Source: Emticicia sp. BO119
GTDB lineage: Bacteria > Bacteroidota > Bacteroidia > Cytophagales > Spirosomataceae
Length of the DNA stretch: 64,000 nucleotides
Direction: 5' to 3'
NCBI RefSeq assembly: GCF_013912375.1
Contig: NZ_JACETV010000001.1
Location: 124,001-188,000, forward strand
The position numbers and the translations under genes are program-made. Position 1 is the stretch's first letter, and each line of letters begins with the position of its first letter. A model generated the notes under the pieces. The model ran no database searches, was not told where the DNA came from, and saw only the letters and a list, made by a program, of their open reading frames with translations. Below are positions 8,170 through 15,429 of the stretch, one piece after another.

Positions 8170-11100
8170 TTATAGTCCGATGTTCACACCTAAAAGCACC
8201 GTTCTTGGTGCAGGAGTTCTGAACTGGTCAACTCCCATTTGTAATTCACTATTACCTAATATTCCGATGTCAGGGTCTGAGCCAGAGTATTTGGTAATGG
8301 TGAATAAATTCTGAACCTGTACATAAATTCTTGCTCTGCTCATACCTGCTTTGCTGATCCATTTGTTTGGCATTGTAAAGCCCAACTGTGCCTGACGCGC
8401 ACGTAAGAAAGAACCACTTTCTACATAATAAGAGGTTGAAATTGATCCTGAATAAGTATCATTGGCATTCAGAATTGGTAATCTGCCATTCGGATTCTGT
8501 GGTGTCCATGAGTCAGTCAATACCTCTGTATTATATCCACCCACAAAACCCCTCAGGTGAGTCGCCCATTTGGTGTAGTTATAAATATCATTACCGTAGT
8601 TCCAGAAAAGAAATGTCTGGAAGTCGAAATTTTTATAGGTAAGAGAAATATCTGTACCAATCTGAAATTTAGGAATCGGATTACCAATATAAGTCTGGTC
8701 GTTACCGTCAATTACATTGTCACCGTTAATATCCTTGATTTTCCATGAACCAACTCTTTTATAAGGCATAGCTGCATGGGCATCAACTTCTGCCTGATTC
8801 TGGAAATTGCCTTCTACAACCCATCCCCAGAAAGATGCCAGCGGGCGACCTCCCTCTACACGCTGGATATTGCCTAAACGACCTGCACCAAACAAAAGGG
8901 CAGAACTTCCTTCAGCATCAATCTTCACAGCTTCGTTTTTATAGTGTGTAAACGTTGCTCCAATGCTGTAACCGAGATCAGGAGTGAACTTGCCTTTAGT
9001 GCTGACCGCAATATCAATACCTTTGTTCACCATCGTTCCGACATTTATTTTAGGCTGGCCAACTGTTGGTTCAAGTCCGTTTGGTTGTCTGTCAACCAAA
9101 AGGTCCTTGGTAGTATTATTAAAATATTCAATACTGAAATCTAACTTACCATTCCAGAGTGTACCGTCAAGACCTACGTTCGTCATTTCGGCTGCTTCCC
9201 ATTTGGTAGCAGGGTTACCTACAACGTTCGGACGATAGCCTATAACAGGTAATCCATTTCCTCCCGTAATATCATAAGCAGTATTGTTCAAACCTGCTGA
9301 GAAGAACGAATAAGCATTGGCTGATCCTACGTTACGTTGGCTACCCATCTGTCCCCAACCTGCTCTGAGCTTCAGGTCTGTTACAAACGGAATTGATTTC
9401 ATGAATGCTTCTTCCGAAAGCCTCCAACCAACACCAAAGGCTGGAAAAACACCTACGCGGCTTTCAGGACCGAATACTGACGAGGCATCACGGCGAACAG
9501 TCGCACTGAATAAGTATCTGTCCATCAACTGGTATTCAGCTTTACCCATTAATGAATAGAGGGTACGTGGTGTTCCGGGTGAACCACTATTTTGTGGCAG
9601 GTTTTTACCTGTATTCAACGACCAGAAATCAGGATCATTGAAATCGTAGTCAGTTCTGCTACCAGAAATACCTCTGAACTGGCTGAAGATAGATTCTGTA
9701 GCAGCAAAAAGTTTTAGTGAATGATCTTTATTGAAGTCTTTTTTGTATTGGATACTGTTTGTCCAGGTCCATGAGATACCTCGGCCAAAATACTCGTTAA
9801 AAGCATTGTTACGGGTCGGTTCGGCTTTTTCAGGAGTAATAAATACGAAATTATAGCCATTGGTCATGCTCTGATCAATACCGAATGAAGATGAAAGAAT
9901 GATATCTTTGTAGACTTCAATCTGGGCATACAGGTTTCCGAATAAGTTAATACCTGAAAATCTGTTGTCTTTGTTGCGGTCGAGCGTAACAGATGGCACC
10001 GGTGTACTACCCGCTTCTCCTAAGGATGTACCAGCATAATTGCCTTTGATGTCATAAACAGGTAAGAATGGTACTGTACGTAATGCGAGATACCAAGGGC
10101 TAGCTTCATTATTAAAATCCAGGCCATCACCTGAATTGAATGGGTTACCACTGGCACCTTTTTGATTAGTAAAGGCCACTTGAAGGTTTTCGCCTATGGT
10201 CAACCATTTAGTAGGTTTAAAACGGGTATTGGCACGAACAGTAACACGATTCAGTGCTGTATGTTTGAATATCCCCTCCGTACCAAAATAGTTTACCCCC
10301 AATGAGTAAGTACCTTTATCTGTACCCCCTGTGGCAGTAATCTGATGGCTCTGTACAGGGGCACTTTGTGTAGCTTCTTTTAGCCAGTTAGTGCCCATGC
10401 TTGTTTCAGCAATCTGATAGGTGCGGTCATAGCTATATGGGTCATAGTTATATTTGCTTAAATCAGGGTTAGTGGCGTCAGTCGGATTTGCATTCACGTT
10501 TGTATTTGTAACCAGATATTTAGGAATACCATTCTGGAATACATTGCTTTTGAATGGAATACCGGCTCCAGCTGCTGCAGCTTGCAGATATTCGTAATAT
10601 TGCTGGGTATTCATCATGCTCGGGAAAACCCTGTTTGGCAATGATTGAACCCCATAATAGCCATCATACGAAATGGTAGTTTTACCTGATGTTCCCTGTT
10701 TGGTTGTCACAACTATTACTCCATTTGCTGCACGAGAACCATAAATTGAAGCTGATACAGGATCTTTCAATACCTGTACCGATTCAATATCCTGTGGGTT
10801 AAGGGAGTTTGAATTGTCTGTTGGTACACCATCAATGATATACAGCGGATCGTTATTGCCAAATGAAGTAAAACCCCTTATACGTACTTTGGCAGGTGCT
10901 CCTGGTGCTCCTGTACCACTTACGGTTACACCTGGTGCTCTACCTTGTAGCATACTACCAAGGTTAGAAGAGGGTTGCTGTAAGGTGGTTTTGGTATTAA
11001 CCACTGCTACCGAGCCAATAATGTCTTTCTTTTTTTCAGAGGTATAACCCGTTACAACAATTTCGTCAAGTGAGTTCACATCTTCTTCAAGGGTTACATC

Positions 11101-11388
11101 AATAACCGTTTTAGAACCAATCTCTACTGTTTTCAGAATAAAACCAATAGACGAAAAAGTCAGACTTTTAGCTCCGGCTTTGGCAGCTATCTGATAGTTT
11201 CCGTTAGCGTCTGTAACAGAACCAGTGGTCGTTCCCTGAACTACAACACTTACACCCGGTATCCCCGAACCGGTCTTGTCGGTTACTTTTCCGCTGATAT
11301 TTGTTTGCGCATAAGTAAGAATTGTTGAAAAACAGAGTAACAGGCAGAGTTTGATACCCCGCGTGTAGGTAGAGTAAATGTGTTTCAT
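8170..11388 (-). CDS. SusC/RagA family TonB-linked outer-membrane transporter
   Basis: TonB-dependent channel of 1072 residues that imports the ligand held by the SusD lipoprotein. Order of parts: signal peptide ending TYAQ (about 1-28), carboxypeptidase-regulatory-like domain (ISGKVTDKTGSGIPGVSVVV, about 30-105), plug domain (EIVVTGY, IRGFTSFGNNDPLYIIDGVP, VLKDPVSASIYGSRAANGVI, about 110-230), then the 22-strand barrel ending in VLLGVNIGL. There is no FecR/sigma partner; a NarL-type response regulator lies upstream and the promoter carries a palindromic operator at activator distance. Confidence 0.95.
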   Translation of the reverse strand: MKHIYSTYTRGIKLCLLLCFSTILTYAQTNISGKVTDKTGSGIPGVSVVVQGTTTGSVTDANGNYQIAAKAGAKSLTFSSIGFILKTVEIGSKTVIDVTLEEDVNSLDEIVVTGYTSEKKKDIIGSVAVVNTKTTLQQPSSNLGSMLQGRAPGVTVSGTGAPGAPAKVRIRGFTSFGNNDPLYIIDGVPTDNSNSLNPQDIESVQVLKDPVSASIYGSRAANGVIVVTTKQGTSGKTTISYDGYYGVQSLPNRVFPSMMNTQQYYEYLQAAAAGAGIPFKSNVFQNGIPKYLVTNTNVNANPTDATNPDLSKYNYDPYSYDRTYQIAETSMGTNWLKEATQSAPVQSHQITATGGTDKGTYSLGVNYFGTEGIFKHTALNRVTVRANTRFKPTKWLTIGENLQVAFTNQKGASGNPFNSGDGLDFNNEASPWYLALRTVPFLPVYDIKGNYAGTSLGEAGSTPVPSVTLDRNKDNRFSGINLFGNLYAQIEVYKDIILSSSFGIDQSMTNGYNFVFITPEKAEPTRNNAFNEYFGRGISWTWTNSIQYKKDFNKDHSLKLFAATESIFSQFRGISGSRTDYDFNDPDFWSLNTGKNLPQNSGSPGTPRTLYSLMGKAEYQLMDRYLFSATVRRDASSVFGPESRVGVFPAFGVGWRLSEEAFMKSIPFVTDLKLRAGWGQMGSQRNVGSANAYSFFSAGLNNTAYDITGGNGLPVIGYRPNVVGNPATKWEAAEMTNVGLDGTLWNGKLDFSIEYFNNTTKDLLVDRQPNGLEPTVGQPKINVGTMVNKGIDIAVSTKGKFTPDLGYSIGATFTHYKNEAVKIDAEGSSALLFGAGRLGNIQRVEGGRPLASFWGWVVEGNFQNQAEVDAHAAMPYKRVGSWKIKDINGDNVIDGNDQTYIGNPIPKFQIGTDISLTYKNFDFQTFLFWNYGNDIYNYTKWATHLRGFVGGYNTEVLTDSWTPQNPNGRLPILNANDTYSGSISTSYYVESGSFLRARQAQLGFTMPNKWISKAGMSRARIYVQVQNLFTITKYSGSDPDIGILGNSELQMGVDQFRTPAPRTVLLGVNIGL

Positions 11389-11469
11389 TAATGAGTAGAA
11401 TGTTTGTTTTAGTTATTTGATTTTACTGGAAAAGTGGTTTAGCACTATTCCAATAAAAAATGTCATTTA

Positions 11470-11515
11470 CAAAAGTAAGTTGATTGTGATAACATTTTAT
11501 TAGGGAAAACCCTAT
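11470..11515 (-). promoter_or_regulatory. susC promoter with TAGGG-N4-CCCTA operator
   Basis: On the minus strand a -7 box TACTTTTG occupies 11477-11470. Upstream is the palindrome TAGGG (11501-11505), N4, CCCTA (11510-11514), centre 11507.5, that is 30.5 bases before the -7 box. No TTG is found at the -33 position. This is the geometry of a class II activator promoter (operator near -41). The leader to the susC ATG is about 75 bases. The same layout recurs at 12685-12730. The NarL-type regulator encoded at 11737 is the likely ligand; this is inferred. Confidence 0.7.
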
Positions 11516-11736
11516 ATTTAGCTTGGGTATGAAGGATTTTAATTCAGAGCAGATAAGGCTTATTAGGAGATGAAACGCTGCCCCAATCAGAGTTGGTCAG
11601 GTAAGGGTATTGCAGAGATAAATTGTCTCTACCCAGACCTTTTACGTATTTGCAGGATATAAAATCAAGCTATTTCTTGGCAGATTTTCCTGTTCTTTTA
11701 AAGAAGAAAAATTAAAGTAGCAGAATCAAGGAATAC
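11516..11736. other. intergenic stretch between susC promoter and response regulator
   Basis: About 220 bases without a coding frame I can support. Only weak self-complementary sequences are seen (for example TTCTTT/AAAGAA near 11693), none convincing as a terminator for the response-regulator gene that ends at 11737. Confidence 0.5.
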
Positions 11737-12381
11737 TCACAGATAATTCATCTCCAATGCAGTTTTTATTAGCAATGCCGTGTTGGGAACATCAAACTTG
11801 ACTAATAAACTGCTGCGGTGAAATTCAATGGCTTTGAGTGTAACAAAAAGCTTAGTTGCCATTTGTTGTGTAGTGTAACCCTCTGAAATCAGGAAAAGCA
11901 CTTCTTTTTCACGTGGAGATAAACGGATTTCATCAATAGGAATGAATGCAGATTTGCGGGCTTTTTTATCATGAGTTTCCATCAGTTTTCTGATAAAAGC
12001 ATTGATGTATTTTTTACCATCATAAACAGCCTGAATTGCCTGAACTAATTCGGCTTTTGAAGTATTTTTTAGTAAGTATCCCTGTCCTCCCTTTCTCATC
12101 ACGCGCTTAACAATACTTAGCTCATCGTGCATAGTCAGAAAAATAACTTTTAGTGATTGATGTTGATGCAAAATATAATCATACAACAACAAGCCATCTT
12201 CTACTCTCGGAAACGAAATATCAAGCAGGATAATATCTGCAGGAAATTGCAGCAGGCAATCTTTAACTGCCTCAACAGTATAACATCTCCCAACCACTTT
12301 TAAATCATCGTTACGGGATAATAACGATTCAATACCTTCCACAAATACATTGTGGTCGTCGGCGATTATCAGATTAATCAT
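11737..12381 (-). CDS. NarL/FixJ-type response regulator
   Basis: DNA-binding response regulator of 214 residues. Receiver domain about 1-120 with the acidic pair Asp8/Asp9, phospho-acceptor Asp54 in IILLDISFP and Lys105 in GYLLKNTS. LuxR-type helix-turn-helix about 150-210 (LSPREKEVLFLISEGYTTQQ). It is placed between the SusCD operon and a HisKA_3 histidine kinase that reads in the same direction, and is the probable partner of that kinase. Proteins of this type bind inverted repeats as dimers, which fits the TAGGG-N4-CCCTA palindromes nearby. Regulation of susCD and possible autoregulation are inferred from context. Confidence 0.92.
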   Translation of the reverse strand: MINLIIADDHNVFVEGIESLLSRNDDLKVVGRCYTVEAVKDCLLQFPADIILLDISFPRVEDGLLLYDYILHQHQSLKVIFLTMHDELSIVKRVMRKGGQGYLLKNTSKAELVQAIQAVYDGKKYINAFIRKLMETHDKKARKSAFIPIDEIRLSPREKEVLFLISEGYTTQQMATKLFVTLKAIEFHRSSLLVKFDVPNTALLIKTALEMNYL

Positions 12382-12466
12382 GGCCAGTTAGTATAAGCAA
12401 AAACAGCATAAGTTATAAAAATGCTTAATAAATAATAGGTGTATATTTAAAATAATAAAGATTTGC

Positions 12467-12474
12467 CAAATATA
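12467..12474 (-). promoter_or_regulatory. possible -7 box of the response-regulator gene
   Basis: Minus strand TATATTTG matches TAnnTTTG exactly, 86-93 bases before the ATG at 12381 and directly after a terminator-like hairpin. No -33 TTG is seen. It could give the response regulator its own promoter, independent of the operator promoter at 12685. Confidence 0.4.
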
Positions 12475-12501
12475 AAAGATGAGATGGCTAAAAACCATCT
12501 C
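12475..12501 (-). terminator. terminator-like hairpin upstream of the response regulator
   Basis: GAGATGG (12481-12487) pairs with CCATCTC (12495-12501) around a 7-base loop; on the minus strand the hairpin is followed by ATCTTTTATA. It resembles the terminator after susD in stem composition. It would stop transcripts that begin at the 12685 promoter before they reach the response-regulator gene. Confidence 0.6.
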
Positions 12502-12680
12502 TCTAACAATTTAGTTTTTACTTTTTTATAAATAAAATCTTTGTCGTTTAGGTTAAGGTAATAGCAGTATGCTATAATACATAAAATGTATATACTCAAC
12601 TGTATAGAGAAACAGTGAGTATTGAGTTAAGGCTAATCAGCATTAATTATTTTGGGGATCTGTCGGATAATTTTATTGGA
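12479..12680 (-). ncRNA. putative ~200-nt small RNA or attenuated leader
   Basis: Candidate non-coding transcript, predicted only from its ends: an operator-controlled promoter (TACTTTTG at 12692-12685) and a terminator-like hairpin at 12481-12501. The longest frame I found inside has 15 codons. The predicted 5' end contains TCCAATAAAA, which is the exact complement of TTTTATTGGA in the susC leader (about 11449-11458). Internal inverted repeats such as ATACAT/ATGTAT are present. Alternatively it is just the long 5' leader of the response-regulator mRNA. No expression evidence is available. Confidence 0.35.
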
Positions 12681-12684
12681 TGTA

Positions 12685-12730
12685 CAAAAGTAATATGCCT
12701 TAACTGTTAATCTATTAGGGGAAACCCTAT
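12685..12730 (-). promoter_or_regulatory. second TAGGG-N4-CCCTA operator promoter
   Basis: Minus-strand -7 box TACTTTTG at 12692-12685; palindrome TAGGG (12716-12720), N4, CCCTA (12725-12729), centre 12722.5. The distance from centre to -7 box is 30.5 bases, identical to the susC promoter, and again there is no -33 TTG. It begins 23 bases after the histidine-kinase stop codon and points at the gene-free stretch before the response regulator. Confidence 0.65.
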
Positions 12731-12752
12731 TTTTCAACGGTAAGTATAGAAT

Positions 12753-14501
12753 TTAGCTGGCTATTTTTACCATAGGTATTGAGATCATTACTGAGGTTCC
12801 GGTACTTGCCGGCATATGATTTTGCCATAAGACCTGGCCGCTCAGATATTCTATTCGTGAAGTAACATTAGAAATACCGCTTCCCCGGGGTTGTAGATCT
12901 ATATTAAAACCAATCCCATCATCTTCTACACTAATAAGCAGATTTTCCTGATTTGCCAATAACTGAACACTGATTTTGCAGGCGTTGGCATGTTTCATAG
13001 CATTGTTGATTAGCTCCTGTATGACCCTGTATATCAAAGCAATAGCTTCTTGACTTAATCGGGGTAGTGACCCATATTTTTCAAGACATATTTTTATTTT
13101 TTTAGTGCTGGGTAACTTATTTATCAGGTCTTCAAGGGCAATTTCAAGCCCATATTTTGAAAGCGCAGTCGGGTGTAAATTATGTGAAATAAGCCGGATT
13201 TCCTTACAGGCATCATCAATAATCTGATTCAGAGTAGCTCTCTCTTTGGTTGTAAAAGGTTTATGACGGGATTCAACAAAGAACTTGATTTGTGTTAGCT
13301 GGATCCCTAAACTATCGTGCAGATCACGTGCAATACGTGCGCGTTCGTTTTCTTGTCCCTGAATCAAGGCTTCTAAAGATTTCAGTTCAAGGTTTTTAAT
13401 TTTCTGAGTAAGAATAATGTCTTTTTGCCGGGTAATAGTATTCTGCTGTTTTCGACCAATATAAAGAGCTATGACAGCCAGAATCAGGAAGATAATAAAC
13501 ACTATTAATAATATATTCTGTAAACGTGCCTGGCGGTTTTCCTGTTCGGTCAGCTGATTTTGTAATTGAAGATTTTTATACTGACTATTAAGTTCTTCTA
13601 ATCGTATAGTCATAGTCTGCTCTGACTCATAATATTGATTCGAATACAAAAGTGTCTGCTGATAAAACTCGTTGGCTTTCTGATAGTCTCCGGTTTTAGT
13701 GTAGGCTATCGAAAGATGATTGCAGATGTCTTTGGCATAAGCAACATCTTTGGCTTTCCCGCTACTTTCATAAGCATTAAGATAATACTCAATAGCAGTC
13801 TCATAATTGTCTGAAAGTGCCTCTATCCGTCCCAGGAAGAAATTATTGACAGAAATCATCCAGTTAATGTTTGCCTTTATTGCATATTTCTGGCTCAAAT
13901 CAAGATATTTTCTGGCAAGAATCAGATGTTTATGATTTATATAACAAATAGCAAGCAAATTATGGGCATAGCCAAGGTCGAAGAAAAAATTATTGGCCTT
14001 GCATCGCTTTTCAATAATTAATAATTGCCTGATAAGCGAGTAGTCGAACGGTGGTTGGTGTTTTTTAGCATCAATAATCGCTAATTCTGTATGAATTTCT
14101 TTTTGTAACTGGTGGGTTCTTTTATAATAGCCTAAAGCTGATTCATAGTTTTCAATGGCATATTTCCGGGTGTAATTATCAAAATAATACATCCAGCCAA
14201 CATCCATTTTGGCACTGTAATAATTAGCAGAATCGCCAGCCTCTTTAAAATAGCCCAGACTCGTCTGATAAGCCTCCAGGCTATAGATATTAAAACCATA
14301 AAGACTCTGATAAGTATCTCCCAGACGTTTGTACAATAGCCCTAACTGAGCAGGACTTTTAATATTTTCTTCAATTGCTTTTTTTATACTGACAATGTCT
14401 TTATGCTCTTTTTCATCAGTAGGTTGCCCATAGCCGTAAAAACAGAAAAAAGATAAAACCAGGCTCAAAGCAATTGCTTTAAGGTAATAAAGGCTGTTCA
14501 T
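12753..14501 (-). CDS. TPR sensor histidine kinase (HisKA_3 type)
   Basis: Membrane-bound sensor kinase of 582 residues. Signal peptide 1-25 (ending GYGQ); an extracytoplasmic TPR-like helical region about 35-300; coiled coil 300-328; one transmembrane helix 330-349; cytoplasmic dimerisation and phospho-acceptor domain with His395 in ARDLHDSLG; ATPase domain with N-box VIQELINNAMKHA and G-box DDGIGF and GSGISNV. The DLHDSLG phosphorylation motif belongs to kinases that pair with NarL-type regulators, which matches the response regulator 370 bases downstream. The ligand sensed by the TPR region is unknown; in this family it is often linked to uptake of the SusCD substrate. Confidence 0.9.
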   Translation of the reverse strand: MNSLYYLKAIALSLVLSFFCFYGYGQPTDEKEHKDIVSIKKAIEENIKSPAQLGLLYKRLGDTYQSLYGFNIYSLEAYQTSLGYFKEAGDSANYYSAKMDVGWMYYFDNYTRKYAIENYESALGYYKRTHQLQKEIHTELAIIDAKKHQPPFDYSLIRQLLIIEKRCKANNFFFDLGYAHNLLAICYINHKHLILARKYLDLSQKYAIKANINWMISVNNFFLGRIEALSDNYETAIEYYLNAYESSGKAKDVAYAKDICNHLSIAYTKTGDYQKANEFYQQTLLYSNQYYESEQTMTIRLEELNSQYKNLQLQNQLTEQENRQARLQNILLIVFIIFLILAVIALYIGRKQQNTITRQKDIILTQKIKNLELKSLEALIQGQENERARIARDLHDSLGIQLTQIKFFVESRHKPFTTKERATLNQIIDDACKEIRLISHNLHPTALSKYGLEIALEDLINKLPSTKKIKICLEKYGSLPRLSQEAIALIYRVIQELINNAMKHANACKISVQLLANQENLLISVEDDGIGFNIDLQPRGSGISNVTSRIEYLSGQVLWQNHMPASTGTSVMISIPMVKIAS

Positions 14502-14723
14502 ACGTTAAGAAGTTGAATAGAGTGTTTCTAAGGAATTTCCTGCCGATAAGCCATAATTCTATAGAATCATTGACTAAGTTACCGAAAATTCAGTAAAAAA
14601 TAAAAGTCTGATTGTCCGGATATTGGGGTTTAATGAAATATTTTTCTTAAAACCAGTATTAGATAGAAACAGGAAGTATGATTTTGGCAGAAATGATTTA
14701 TAAGTAGTTGAAATCAGAGTAAA
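14502..14723. other. intergenic region upstream of the histidine kinase
   Basis: AT-rich stretch of about 220 bases that should hold the kinase promoter. I see no exact TAnnTTTG box and no further gene. Confidence 0.4.
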
Positions 14724-14771
14724 TTAATTTCAAGAAGGAGGTTGAAATTTTAACCCCCTTCTTGAAATTAA
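14724..14771 (-). terminator. long inverted repeat, probable terminator
   Basis: Bases 14724-14738 pair perfectly with 14757-14771 (15 bp), then one mismatch and four more pairs (GGTT/AACC) around an 8-base loop. It lies 30 bases past the stop of the membrane-protein gene on the minus strand. The T-tract on that side is short (ATTTAC), so termination may be moderate. Confidence 0.65.
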
Positions 14772-14801
14772 GAGATGCATCCTTAAAAGCATGTATTTCG
14801 G

Positions 14802-15230
14802 TTATTTATAATATTCTCTGATCTGGAAAAGAAAATAGCCGGATATAAGAAAGGTGATGATTGCGTCAATGAATCTTAAGTAAAGAATATCGCTTAATAA
14901 AAAAAGCAAAAAGGCATAATATGCCCATACCCAACCTTCTCGTTTGCGGTCGAACAAGCCTTTGATAGAAAGTAAACTACAAATTAAGCCTGCGGCAGAA
15001 ACAAGCATACCAACTGACCACAACGGGTGGTCAAAAAAAGCGGTAAAAAGACTGGCAAATGCAGAAAGACCTATGACAAAAATATGCAGAGGCACTAACA
15101 AAACCATAACCCAGGGAGTTACTTTAACAATAAATTCTTTCCATTCAACAGGTAGCTGGAAAGGGATAGTTTTAGTAAATAGAGGAAGTATCTCTTTTTC
15201 TAAGGGTTTGTCGGCAGGTATAAAATCCAT
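14802..15230 (-). CDS. small integral membrane protein of unknown function
   Basis: 142 residues with four predicted membrane helices (about 38-65, 70-90, 98-118 and 118-138) after a 35-residue soluble N-terminus (MDFIPADKPLEKEI). I do not recognise a family with confidence. Helix charges (KGLFDRKREGW between helices 2 and 3) suggest a loop on the cytoplasmic side. It reads away from the penicillin-binding protein gene and is followed by a hairpin terminator, so it is probably a single-gene unit. Confidence 0.7.
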   Translation of the reverse strand: MDFIPADKPLEKEILPLFTKTIPFQLPVEWKEFIVKVTPWVMVLLVPLHIFVIGLSAFASLFTAFFDHPLWSVGMLVSAAGLICSLLSIKGLFDRKREGWVWAYYAFLLFLLSDILYLRFIDAIITFLISGYFLFQIREYYK

Positions 15231-15429
15231 AATTAAAGTACAGAGTTTGGGAACGTGAGTAAAAGTTTTAACTTAAAGATACTACTTCACTGCAAATTTT
15301 TGAAGTTTTATTTAATATTTGGGCTAAGTTTTTTAGCAAATGGTTGATGCGCTAAAAAACCTTTCAACTTTTTTGATTATTTGGCTTAGAATCAAGTTAT
15401 TTGTTGGGTTTTCGGCGAAATCTTTATTT

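Noticed and set aside
15340-15429. Upstream extension of the penicillin-binding protein by 30 residues
   Set aside because: The segment reads like translated AT-rich leader; the Met at 15430 is followed by a normal charged cytoplasmic tail.
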